Under the pieces are notes generated by a model that saw only the letters and a list, made by a program, of their open reading frames with translations, was not told where the DNA came from and did not search any database. Below are positions 8,939 through 16,724 of a stretch of 64,000 nucleotides of DNA, piece by piece (the stretch's first letter is position 1; every line of letters starts with the position of its first letter). The position numbers and the translations under genes were made by a program. The DNA comes from Mesorhizobium sp. Its GTDB lineage: Bacteria > Pseudomonadota > Alphaproteobacteria > Rhizobiales > Rhizobiaceae. Location of the stretch: NCBI GenBank assembly GCA_019635735.1, contig JAHBYX010000012.1, positions 62,001 through 126,000 on the forward strand. Direction: 5' to 3'.

Positions 8939-10155
8939 TGAAGCGCTCCCCCGAACTCGAGGCCCTCGGTCAGGGCGACGATCCGGTCATCGCCGACAAT
9001 GCCGTTCGACGGAAGCAACTCGTCGGTGGCGCCGTCCTGGTCCTGCTGGGCATTGCCGCCGGCTATTTGGTTCTCGCCGGCAGGCAGCCGCCGGTCCGCG
9101 ACATGCTCGATGGCGATGAGGAGTTCACCACCACGACGTTTCGTCCTCCATCCTTCGTGCGCGCGGGCGAGCCCGAGCCCGAACCTCCGGCGCCGGAAGT
9201 CGTGCAAATTCCCCCGCCGCCGGCCCCACCACCGGTCGAGGAGGTCGATACGACGGAGTTCGAGGTTCCACCGCCGCCCGTGCCAGGCGCACCGCCACCG
9301 CCACAGCAGGCGGCCGAGCCGCCGGCGGAAGAGTTCCCAGAGCGGTTTAGATCGAAGCTGGTTGTCATCGACAACGCAGCGTCGCGCGCTGATGGCAGTC
9401 TGACCGGAGGCGAGGGTGAGGGGCTCACTGTCGCCGGCGAGGATCGTAGCAGCAAGTTCCTTGCCGCAGCAGCCAGCATTGGGGACCGCAGCGCCAGAGC
9501 CCGGAAGATCGAGCGCATCGATGCGCTTGTTCCAGAGGGCACGCTGATCCCCGGCATCCTCGAGACGGCCATCGTCAGCGATCTGCCGGGCCAGGTGAGG
9601 GCGATCGTCTCGCAGGACGTCTATTCCTTCGACGGGCGACGCATTCTGATCCCGACCGGCACCCGCCTCATCGGCGAGTACCAGTCCGAGATCACACGTG
9701 GCCAGACGCGAATTTTCGTGGTCTGGACCCGCATGCTTCGCGATGACGGCGTATCGGTCCGACTGAATTCGATCGGCGCCGACAGCCTCGGCCGTGCGGG
9801 TCTGACCGGGCGCGTTGACAAGAAGTTCCGCGAGCGTTTCGGCGCTGCCATTCTGTTGTCGATCGTTGGCGCCGGCGCCAGCTACCTGACTGGTTACGGC
9901 AGCGAGGCTGCGGCCGGGGATAGCGACGATGCCCAGAACGCAGAAGAACTGGCGCGCGAGACGCTCGCGCAGACTTTTTCGAACATGGCCAACCAGGCAT
10001 TGGGAGATTCCTTGCGAATTCCACCGACGATCAGTGTCAGCCAAGGCGAGCGCATCTTCGTCTTCGTCCGCCAGGACCTCGATTTCTCCGCCCTGTACGA
10101 GGATCCCGTCACCGAGGCGCTAAGGGAGATCCGTCGTGAACGCGGTCTCAACTGA
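8938..10155 (+). CDS. virB10: VirB10 channel scaffold
   Basis: VirB10 spans both membranes and gates the channel. The 405 residues show a cytoplasmic N-terminus, one transmembrane helix (about residues 25-43), a long proline-rich periplasmic stretch (about 70-130, many PPP runs) and the C-terminal TrbI/VirB10 beta-barrel domain with LIPGILETAI and LIPTGTRLIGEY. The alternating hydrophobic segment around residues 300-325 fits the antenna projection. virB11 starts inside its last codons. Confidence 0.94.
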   Translation: MKRSPELEALGQGDDPVIADNAVRRKQLVGGAVLVLLGIAAGYLVLAGRQPPVRDMLDGDEEFTTTTFRPPSFVRAGEPEPEPPAPEVVQIPPPPAPPPVEEVDTTEFEVPPPPVPGAPPPPQQAAEPPAEEFPERFRSKLVVIDNAASRADGSLTGGEGEGLTVAGEDRSSKFLAAAASIGDRSARARKIERIDALVPEGTLIPGILETAIVSDLPGQVRAIVSQDVYSFDGRRILIPTGTRLIGEYQSEITRGQTRIFVVWTRMLRDDGVSVRLNSIGADSLGRAGLTGRVDKKFRERFGAAILLSIVGAGASYLTGYGSEAAAGDSDDAQNAEELARETLAQTFSNMANQALGDSLRIPPTISVSQGERIFVFVRQDLDFSALYEDPVTEALREIRRERGLN

Positions 10156-11167
10156 GCTTGCCTCCGACAACCGGCACTACTTTCTCTTTCGGGCGCTCGC
10201 TCCGTTAAAAGCGTTTCTCAACGATCGCGACGTCGTCGAGATCTCGGTCAACCGACCGGGTCAGGTCTATGTCGAGCGGCTCGGCACGGCCCATATGGAA
10301 CTCCACGAGATCCCAAGTCTTACCACGGCCGAGATCATCAACATCGGCGAACGCGTCGCCGCCAGCACCAACCAGTTCGTCAGCCCGGCAAATCCTATTC
10401 TTAGTGCCGCACTGCCCACCGGCGAGCGCATCCAAATTGTCTTGCCACCTGCGGCGCCCGACGGCGGCACGCTATCGATCCGCAAGCAGGTCATCAGCGA
10501 CTTCACGCTCGACGACTATCGCGATCAGGGATCGCTTGATCAGGTGGCGATCGCCGTTGGTGGACTCAGTGAGACCGACCAAGCCTTGATCGACCAGCTT
10601 TGGGCCAGGAACATCTACGGCTTCATCCGCACGGCGATCGTCAACCGCGTGTCGATCCTGATCAGCGGCGGTACCTCGAGCGGCAAGACGACATTCCTCA
10701 ATGCCTGCCTGAAATCGGTCGATCCCGAGGAGCGCATCATCACGCTGGAGGATACCCGCGAACTGTTTCCGCCGCAGAAGAACGCGGTCCATCTGCTCGC
10801 ATCCCGCGGCGACCAGGGAACGGCAAGCGTGACGATCCAGTCGTTGCTCGAGGCTTCGCTGCGCATGCGGCCGGACCGGCTGTTCGTCGGTGAGGTGAGA
10901 GGATCGGAGGCATTCGCCTTCCTGCGTGCCATCAACACGGGTCATCCGGGCTCGATGTCGACGGTCCATGCCGACACGCCGCTTGGCGCCTATGAGCAGC
11001 TTGCCATGATGGTCATGCAGTCCGGCTTGTCGGCCGCTTACCCAAAGGCGGACCTGATCTCCTATATCCAGAGTGTCATCCCCATCGTGATCCAGCTGCG
11101 CAGGGAAGGGGGCCGTCGCGGCGTCTCTGAAATCTTCTTCGCGCGCGGCCGGGAGGATGCGCCATGA
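10136..11167 (+). CDS. virB11: VirB11 traffic ATPase
   Basis: This hexameric cytoplasmic ATPase energises pilus assembly and transfer. Start is GTG, overlapping virB10 by 20 bases. Of 343 residues, Walker A is GGTSSGKTT (178-186), followed by the Asp box ITLEDTREL, Walker B region RMRPDRLFVGEVRG, and His box GHPGSMSTVHAD. All catalytic motifs are intact. The stop overlaps the virD4 start by four bases. Confidence 0.95.
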   Translation: MNAVSTELASDNRHYFLFRALAPLKAFLNDRDVVEISVNRPGQVYVERLGTAHMELHEIPSLTTAEIINIGERVAASTNQFVSPANPILSAALPTGERIQIVLPPAAPDGGTLSIRKQVISDFTLDDYRDQGSLDQVAIAVGGLSETDQALIDQLWARNIYGFIRTAIVNRVSILISGGTSSGKTTFLNACLKSVDPEERIITLEDTRELFPPQKNAVHLLASRGDQGTASVTIQSLLEASLRMRPDRLFVGEVRGSEAFAFLRAINTGHPGSMSTVHADTPLGAYEQLAMMVMQSGLSAAYPKADLISYIQSVIPIVIQLRREGGRRGVSEIFFARGREDAP

Positions 11168-13197
11168 CCGGGTCGCTCCGTGTCTTCTATTTCGGCTTTT
11201 GCCTCACCGTCGCCTTTGCCGTCTGGCTCTTGGCCTATGGCCTTGGTCTGCAGCTGCTGTATGGCGATGGTCGTATCCTGCAGGCAACCATCACCACAAA
11301 TCCCTTTGCCCCGTTTCAGCAGCTGATCGCCTATGGGGACAGCAGCATCCTGCGCGTTGTGGCACTGGGTGCTTTTCTTCCAGCCGCGCTAGTTGCCGGC
11401 ATCGTGGCCTATGCAGGTCTTCGACCGAACTCAAGCCCCCTTGGTGACGCCCGTTTCCAGACCGCCATGACACTTCGCCGTGATGGATGGTTCAGGAGGA
11501 AGGGCAAGATCCTCGGCCGCTTCGGGCGTCTGATCCTCCGCGTGGACGACGATCGGCATCACCTGATCATCGGGCCGACACGCTCGGGGAAGGGGGCCTG
11601 CTACGTTGTCCCCAATGCACTGTCGCATGAAGGCTCGATGATCGTCACCGACCTCAAGGGCGAGATTTTTCGCAGCACTGCCGGCTACCGCAAATCGAAG
11701 GGCAGTCAGGTTTTTTTGTTCGCGCCGGGATCGGAACGTTCGCATCGCTACAATCCACTCGATTTGATCCGGACTGACCGCGGCGACCGCACCACGGACA
11801 TCCAAAATATGGCCGCAATCCTCGTTCCGGAAGTCACCGAATCCGAGAACTCGATCTGGCAGGCGACCGCCCAGCAGGTGATCGCGGGCGCGATCAGCTA
11901 CATCAACGAAAGCGTCTACTACAAAGGTCATCGGACTCTTGGTGAGGTCACATCCTTCTTCAACAGCGGCGCAAACCTCCAGGCGCTGATGACCCTGATC
12001 AAGGAACGTGAACCCTACCTGTCACGCTTCACTGTCGAGAGCTTCAACGCCTATACCGCCTTGTCCGAGCGTGCCGCGGCATCGGCTTTGCTCGACATTC
12101 AGAAGGCGTTGCGACCATTCCGCAACGAGCGTGTCGTGGCAGCGACATCGGTGACCGACATGGACCTTCGCGCTTTGAAGCGCCGGCCGATCACGATCTA
12201 TCTCGCTCCCAACGTCACCGACATCACGCTGCTACGACCGTTGCTCGCACTGTTCGTGCAGCAGACTCTGGACGTGCTGATGCTCGAGCATCCGGAGCGC
12301 TCGGTGCCGGTCTACTTCTTGCTCGACGAGTTCCGCCAGTTGAAGAAGATGAGTGAGATCACGACCAAGCTGCCCTACGTGGCTGGCTACAACGTGAAGA
12401 TGGCATTCGTCATTCAAGACCTGAAGAACCTGGACGAGATCTATGGCGAGACATCCCGGCACTCGCTCATGGGCAATTGCGGCTACCAGCTGGTCTTCGG
12501 CGCCAACGACCAGGTAACGGCGGAGGCCGTGTCGAAGGGCCTGGGCAAGCGCACCGTCCGCTACAAGACTGAATCGCGCACGATAGAACTGATGGGGCTG
12601 CATCGTCGGACCAAGGTGGAGCAACTGCGGGAGCGCGACCTGATGATGCCGCAGGAGGTGCGACAGATGCCGGGAGACAAGATGGTCATCATGGCCGAAG
12701 GGCAGGAGCCGATCTTCGCCGACAAGCTGCGGTTCTTCCGGACAGCGCCGTTCAGCGAGATGGAGAGGTTCTCACAGGCCCATGTGCCGGACGTGCCGGC
12801 AACCGAGTTCCTGCCGCCCCGGCCGGTGCCGGCGACAACTGACGCATATGTCGGAGAACATATCGATGCTGCCAAGCCGAAGGAACTACCGGACGGTCCG
12901 AAGAAAGCAGCAAAACTTCCCGTCAGGAGGTCGTTGGCTTCAAGTGTCGCAGCTGGGGAGATTGAAGGACAAGCTTCGGTGCCTACCATCAGACGGGCTT
13001 CGGTGCGGCGCCCTTCAGGCAACGCCACACCAAGCTCGCTCGACGCGGATTTCGTCAAGGCCGCACGGCGGTTGAAGTCGCTCGCTATGGGGGCCGTCCA
13101 ACCCGGAAAGCCGCGCGACAAATCAGGAAACTGGGGACGGATCTTCGACGCCACCGTCCCTGACGAGATCGAGATCGCCGAGGCCGAGGCTGTGTAG
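11164..13197 (+). CDS. virD4: VirD4 coupling protein
   Basis: The coupling protein delivers the relaxase-DNA complex to the channel. Two N-terminal transmembrane helices (about residues 8-32 and 62-85) precede the ATPase domain, with Walker A GPTRSGKG (137-144), Walker B YFLLDEFRQL and the conserved stretch NPLDLIR. It totals 677 residues, with a basic C-terminal tail of about 110 residues beyond the ATPase core that may recruit substrates. It is the last gene of the operon. Its presence next to virB11 indicates a conjugative system that transfers DNA rather than an effector-only machine. Confidence 0.94.
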   Translation: MTGSLRVFYFGFCLTVAFAVWLLAYGLGLQLLYGDGRILQATITTNPFAPFQQLIAYGDSSILRVVALGAFLPAALVAGIVAYAGLRPNSSPLGDARFQTAMTLRRDGWFRRKGKILGRFGRLILRVDDDRHHLIIGPTRSGKGACYVVPNALSHEGSMIVTDLKGEIFRSTAGYRKSKGSQVFLFAPGSERSHRYNPLDLIRTDRGDRTTDIQNMAAILVPEVTESENSIWQATAQQVIAGAISYINESVYYKGHRTLGEVTSFFNSGANLQALMTLIKEREPYLSRFTVESFNAYTALSERAAASALLDIQKALRPFRNERVVAATSVTDMDLRALKRRPITIYLAPNVTDITLLRPLLALFVQQTLDVLMLEHPERSVPVYFLLDEFRQLKKMSEITTKLPYVAGYNVKMAFVIQDLKNLDEIYGETSRHSLMGNCGYQLVFGANDQVTAEAVSKGLGKRTVRYKTESRTIELMGLHRRTKVEQLRERDLMMPQEVRQMPGDKMVIMAEGQEPIFADKLRFFRTAPFSEMERFSQAHVPDVPATEFLPPRPVPATTDAYVGEHIDAAKPKELPDGPKKAAKLPVRRSLASSVAAGEIEGQASVPTIRRASVRRPSGNATPSSLDADFVKAARRLKSLAMGAVQPGKPRDKSGNWGRIFDATVPDEIEIAEAEAV

Positions 13198-13366
13198 TCG
13201 CATACGCGGTCCGGCCGCCTGCGTCGTCGGCAGTTCGGTCAGGATGAGGACAAGCGGCTCCGTCCGCCCGTGGGAAGCGTTGACGTGGTCCATTTGCGAC
13301 GACTTATTGAGTTTGGTCGGCAGAGAACAATCCCCATATGAGCGCTTAGACAGAGAGGAAGGAGCC

Positions 13367-13591
13367 ATGCGGAACGTTCCCGGTATCACGGTGTTTGAGC
13401 CGGCCGAGATCGATGATCTCCAAAGCTGTTTCGACACCATCCTTGAACGACGCGGAGTAGCTCGATCGAGTGAGGTGGCCGATGCCATCACAAGAGCGCT
13501 TGTGCTCGCCTACCAGCGCGGTGTCGCGGACCGCAATGTCTTGCCGATCTTGCCATTGACGAGCAATAGTCGAAGGTTGATTAACATTTAG
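13367..13591 (+). CDS. Small conserved rhizobial-type protein
   Basis: The 74-residue product starts at an ATG preceded by AGGAAGGAG; the frame is open upstream but lacks a ribosome site there. The pattern (a hydrophobic cluster IDDLQSCFDTIL, then RGVARSSEVADAITRALVLAYQRGV) matches small hypothetical proteins frequent in rhizobia, with no known function. It follows virD4 after 169 bases in which I see no other gene. Confidence 0.55.
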   Translation: MRNVPGITVFEPAEIDDLQSCFDTILERRGVARSSEVADAITRALVLAYQRGVADRNVLPILPLTSNSRRLINI

Positions 13592-13629
13592 AACCAATCA
13601 CTTAGTTCCATAAGCTATCTTATCCGACT

Positions 13630-14883
13630 TCACATTGACCAGAGAAGTGACAACGGCGCGGCCTGCAGCTTTTCGCCAAACGGTGTCACGCGATCATGGT
13701 CATGGAGTACGAGTCCACGCACGAAACGGTTGCCTACCGCTTCCTGCAGCTGGCGAAGCCCGCGAAAATCCTGCGTCCGCACCGTCGCGCTGGCCTTTAC
13801 CTCGATTCCGATGATCCTCCCGCGACGATCCTCGATCACAACATCGACCTCGTCCTGGTCCTTGGTCCGGTAGTGCGAGAATGAGACGCGTCGCTCCGAC
13901 CACGATGCGAGCTTGAGCAGTTCCGACACGACGAAGGTTTCGAGCAGGGCTCCGAAGCGCGTTCGATCCTGCTGCAGCGTTCCGTGCTCATCCTCGCGCA
14001 ATGTCGCAAGTAGCCCGCTGTCGAGAAAATGCAATTTCGGCGTCTTGATGAGGCGGCTCAGCCGGTTGCTCGACCACGGCGCCAAGGTCCGGATCAGGAA
14101 AAGGCGCTCAAGGATGGCCACATACTTCTGTGCCGTCACGCTCGACAGGCCGAGAGCGGCGCCGAAACTGGAATGGTTGACGAGCTGACCTGCGTGCTCC
14201 GCCAGAACCGCGAGAAGCCGCGGTAAACGATCGAGCTGATCAATATTGGCGATATCCCGGACGTCCCGATCGAGGATTTGGGTCACATAGTCTTCGAGCC
14301 AGGCTGTGCGACGCGCCTGGCTCGATCGCCGCAAGGCCTCCGGATACCCGCCGCCGAGGACGAGGGCGATCAGTTCGTCGCCGAGCACCACATCGCCCGT
14401 AACGGCCAGGTCATCACCTGCGTATAGGCGGTCCAGCAGGCGTCCTGGCGTGGAGTGGATCTCAGATTGGGCAAACGGCAAGAGCGAGATCGTCGCCATC
14501 CTGCCGGCGAGGGAATCGGCGATCGCCGGCACCGTGGCGAGATCGGCTGATCCGGTCAGAAGAAACCGACCGGGTGCATCGTCTCGGTCGACGCTCTCCT
14601 TGATCGCCAGCATGAGTTCTGGCGCGCGCTGGACCTCGTCGATGACCGCGTGGTCGATGCCTCTGACGAAGCCCACGGGATCGGCGCGTGCAGCGCTTAA
14701 GGCGCCGGCATCGTCGAGAGTGATATACGGTCGGGCCGCTCCGGAAAATTGCCTGGCCAAGGTTGATTTTCCGGCCTGACGCGGGCCGATGATGAGGACA
14801 GCGCGGGTATCCTCCAGCGCCGCTTCGACAAGCGGGCGAATCTTCCGATCAATGATTTTGCGCGGCGATGTCGAGTCAGCCAT
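13630..14883 (-). CDS. AAA-family ATPase with DUF4143 domain
   Basis: This 417-residue protein joins an N-terminal AAA_14 ATPase (Walker A GPRQAGKST near residue 33; Walker B-like HAVIDEVQRAPEL; GSADLATVP sensor region) to a C-terminal DUF4143 domain with a PD-(D/E)XK-like core (DEVDVVIED...GIEVKASA). Such proteins are widespread in mobile and defence regions; their biochemical role is not established. ATG 14883 is preferred to the TTG at 14913. It is transcribed toward virD4 and away from DUF5990, and is not part of the conjugation operon. Confidence 0.85.
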   Translation of the reverse strand: MADSTSPRKIIDRKIRPLVEAALEDTRAVLIIGPRQAGKSTLARQFSGAARPYITLDDAGALSAARADPVGFVRGIDHAVIDEVQRAPELMLAIKESVDRDDAPGRFLLTGSADLATVPAIADSLAGRMATISLLPFAQSEIHSTPGRLLDRLYAGDDLAVTGDVVLGDELIALVLGGGYPEALRRSSQARRTAWLEDYVTQILDRDVRDIANIDQLDRLPRLLAVLAEHAGQLVNHSSFGAALGLSSVTAQKYVAILERLFLIRTLAPWSSNRLSRLIKTPKLHFLDSGLLATLREDEHGTLQQDRTRFGALLETFVVSELLKLASWSERRVSFSHYRTKDQDEVDVVIEDRRGRIIGIEVKASATVRTQDFRGLRQLQEAVGNRFVRGLVLHDHDRVTPFGEKLQAAPLSLLWSM

Positions 14884-14986
14884 GCGTCCATCTTTAACGC
14901 ATCTCTCGTCCAATTTAAAGTGACGTGGCGACCAATTTGTATCGGAAATGTCGGCGAAGGTGTGTCAGCCCGAATTTCGGTCGGCG

Positions 14987-15418
14987 TCAGCGCTCAACGA
15001 TGCAACGCCCCACTGGCCTCACCGTGGCGCAGGTGGGAGTGCCGTCCTTGTCTGTGCCAATGACCCTTGTTTCAATGACCCCCCTGCCATTGGCCGCAAG
15101 ATCCAGCAGGTCACTTCCGATGTCGTGGATGTCGATTTTCATCCGGCGGGACCAAGGCGAGGACGGGTCTCCGGCCAACTGGCCGATACGAATGTAGACA
15201 AATCTCCGCACGGGACCCTCCCGCCGCACCTGATCGCCAAAGAATTTCGGCCCCGGACCGATCCGGACCGGGAAATCGAATATGAGGGGTTCGCCTTCCC
15301 GCGACGATTTCGGATCGAGCGGCGATTCATCCTTCGACTGAAGGCTGTAGAGCACACCGATAACCGGCTGCTCGATGACGACCCGCAAGTTGCGGACGTT
15401 CTGCTCTCTCTGTGCCAT
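14987..15418 (-). CDS. DUF5990 family protein
   Basis: This 143-residue protein has the DUF5990 pattern: LRVVIEQPVIGVLYSLQ at the N-terminus, PLIFDFPVRIGPGP, RRFVYIRIGQLAGDPSSPWSRRMKIDI in the middle. Function is unknown. It is divergent from the XRE gene pair to its right. In another minus-strand frame the sequence between 15419 and 15549 could encode a short leader (MSDYGKSTWLF...), which I could not confirm as a gene. Confidence 0.7.
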   Translation of the reverse strand: MAQREQNVRNLRVVIEQPVIGVLYSLQSKDESPLDPKSSREGEPLIFDFPVRIGPGPKFFGDQVRREGPVRRFVYIRIGQLAGDPSSPWSRRMKIDIHDIGSDLLDLAANGRGVIETRVIGTDKDGTPTCATVRPVGRCIVER

Positions 15419-15593
15419 GCGTTCGTAGCTTGATGGTTGGTATCCAAACGAAACAGTGGCATATCACCCGGCCGCTGAAATTCAATCTGAACAGGTGTCC
15501 GGGCGACGCGGGCGGGAAACAACCAGGTGGATTTCCCGTAATCACTCATTATACTGCGTCGCTGTTTACTGCGCATTCTGTTCCGTCTCGGCT

Positions 15594-15848
15594 ATGAAGC
15601 TGAGGACGGTGGTAGCGCAAAACCTGCGACGGATGCGTTACGGCAAAGGCATGTCGCAGGAGGAATTGGCCGCGCAAGCCGGCCTGTATCGAACCTATGT
15701 CGGCCATCTGGAGCGTGAAGTCCATTCTCCCACCGTCGACATGCTGGAGAAGTTGGCAGAGATTCTCGACGTTGCCCCAACCGACTTCTTCATCGATCCG
15801 CCGCCGCCGATCCCAGACCGTCCCGCGAGAAAGCGAAGACGGTCGTGA
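15594..15848 (+). CDS. Short XRE-family HTH regulator
   Basis: An 84-residue DNA-binding protein that is essentially one helix-turn-helix domain: NLRRMRYGKGMSQEELAAQAGLYRTYVGHLEREVHSPTVDMLEKLAEIL, then a Pro-rich and Arg-rich tail. The start chosen is ATG 15594, the first Met of the HTH fold. A second XRE gene begins 5 bases after its stop, so the two are probably co-transcribed and may regulate their own operon or neighbouring transfer genes. Confidence 0.8.
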   Translation: MKLRTVVAQNLRRMRYGKGMSQEELAAQAGLYRTYVGHLEREVHSPTVDMLEKLAEILDVAPTDFFIDPPPPIPDRPARKRRRS

Positions 15849-15852
15849 TCCC

Positions 15853-16191
15853 GTGGATATCATTGTGGGGCGCCGTCTGTGCGCCCGACGCCAATCACTC
15901 GGCCTGAGCCAGCGAAAGCTGGGGGCACTTCTCGGTGTCAGCTTTCAGCAGATCCAGAAATATGAGCGGGGGACGAACCGCATGCCCGTGACCATGTTGG
16001 TGCGAGCAGCCGCCGCACTGAACGCACCGATGTCGTTTTTCTTCGAGGAGGTCGGCCCTCAGATCGATGAGCCCGAGCAACCGTTCATCTCTGGGAACAA
16101 CATCGTCATTGCGCAGGCGTTGGGAAACATCGAGGATCGCAAGGTCCGCGCAGCGTTTCGAACCCTTATTCGCGCATTGGCAGAGAGGTGA
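15853..16191 (+). CDS. Second XRE-family HTH regulator
   Basis: The reading frame is open from 15697, but the natural start is GTG 15853 (VDIIVGRRLCARRQ...), five bases after the upstream XRE stop. The 112 residues contain a Cro/CI-type HTH (LGLSQRKLGALLGVSFQQIQKYERGTNRMP), the form common in rhizobial regulators, and a C-terminal helix pair. The pair of unlike XRE genes could act as a switch for conjugation; this is inference from position between the secretion and DNA-processing modules. Confidence 0.78.
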   Translation: MDIIVGRRLCARRQSLGLSQRKLGALLGVSFQQIQKYERGTNRMPVTMLVRAAAALNAPMSFFFEEVGPQIDEPEQPFISGNNIVIAQALGNIEDRKVRAAFRTLIRALAER

Positions 16192-16231
16192 CGATCGGGC
16201 GCGAGGCATCCGCAAAGTCTTCCGGCTATGG

Positions 16232-16513
16232 CTACGAGATTGTCCAGCCCGATGCGTCGATCGTGATGACGTCGCTTGCCGCGTAGCGATCATTGGCGAG
16301 AGCCATGCGCGTTACTCTTTTTCCGTGCTCTACCTTCTGCCAGTAGCCGGCGCGAGGACGTGCAACTTCCGCGCCGTCACAGGCTCTGGCGATGTGTTGG
16401 TCGCGCACGCCGGATTGCCGGGCAATCTCCGTCATGGGCATCGACCAGACCAGATCGTGTAACTGCTCGCGGTCATTTTCATTGGTTGTCGTCGCGCTTT
16501 TAACCGAACACAA
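16232..16513 (-). CDS. Small protein with REQL-x-LVW helix-turn-helix-like segment
   Basis: A 93-residue reading frame in which REQLHDLVWSMPMTEIARQSGVRD followed by PRAGYWQKVEHGK is a recognisable pattern shared by many plasmid hypothetical proteins (REQLYxLVWSxPM...PPRGYWAKxxxGK). The start is uncertain: TTG 16513, overlapping the previous gene, is the only candidate close to the conserved region; an ATG occurs one frame off. No function is known. It is the last gene of the leftward mobC-relaxase transcription unit. Confidence 0.5.
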   Translation of the reverse strand: MCSVKSATTTNENDREQLHDLVWSMPMTEIARQSGVRDQHIARACDGAEVARPRAGYWQKVEHGKRVTRMALANDRYAASDVITIDASGWTIS

Positions 16514-16715
16514 GCTCTCTGATGGGAGAGATCCAACGATCTGCCATACGATAGAGATCGACAATCCACGCTTCGACGCTGCCAAGCTGTGGCCCAAAGT
16601 AAATGAGTGGAGCCACAATCGCGAATGCCACAATCGCGATTGAGATAAAACCGTCCGGTCGATCTTCCGAGCCTTCCGGTGGTGGAAGCTGATGATTGCG
16701 CCAGTCGTTCTTCAT
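16500..16715 (-). CDS. Small single-span membrane protein downstream of the relaxase
   Basis: The 71-residue product begins with a polar segment (MKNDWRNHQLPPPEGSEDRPD) and has one transmembrane helix (FISIAIVAFAIVAPLIYFG). It starts 9 bases after the relaxase stop and is probably translated from the same transcript. No family is recognised; a membrane anchor for relaxosome or an entry-exclusion-like role is possible but unsupported. Confidence 0.6.
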   Translation of the reverse strand: MKNDWRNHQLPPPEGSEDRPDGFISIAIVAFAIVAPLIYFGPQLGSVEAWIVDLYRMADRWISPIRELVFG

Positions 16716-16724
16716 GACCAGTTC

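Noticed and set aside
15139..15576. Minus-strand frame beginning near 15549 (MSDYGKSTWLF...)
   Set aside because: The first 45 residues look plausible, but the frame then overlaps the DUF5990 gene out of frame; not enough evidence for a separate gene.
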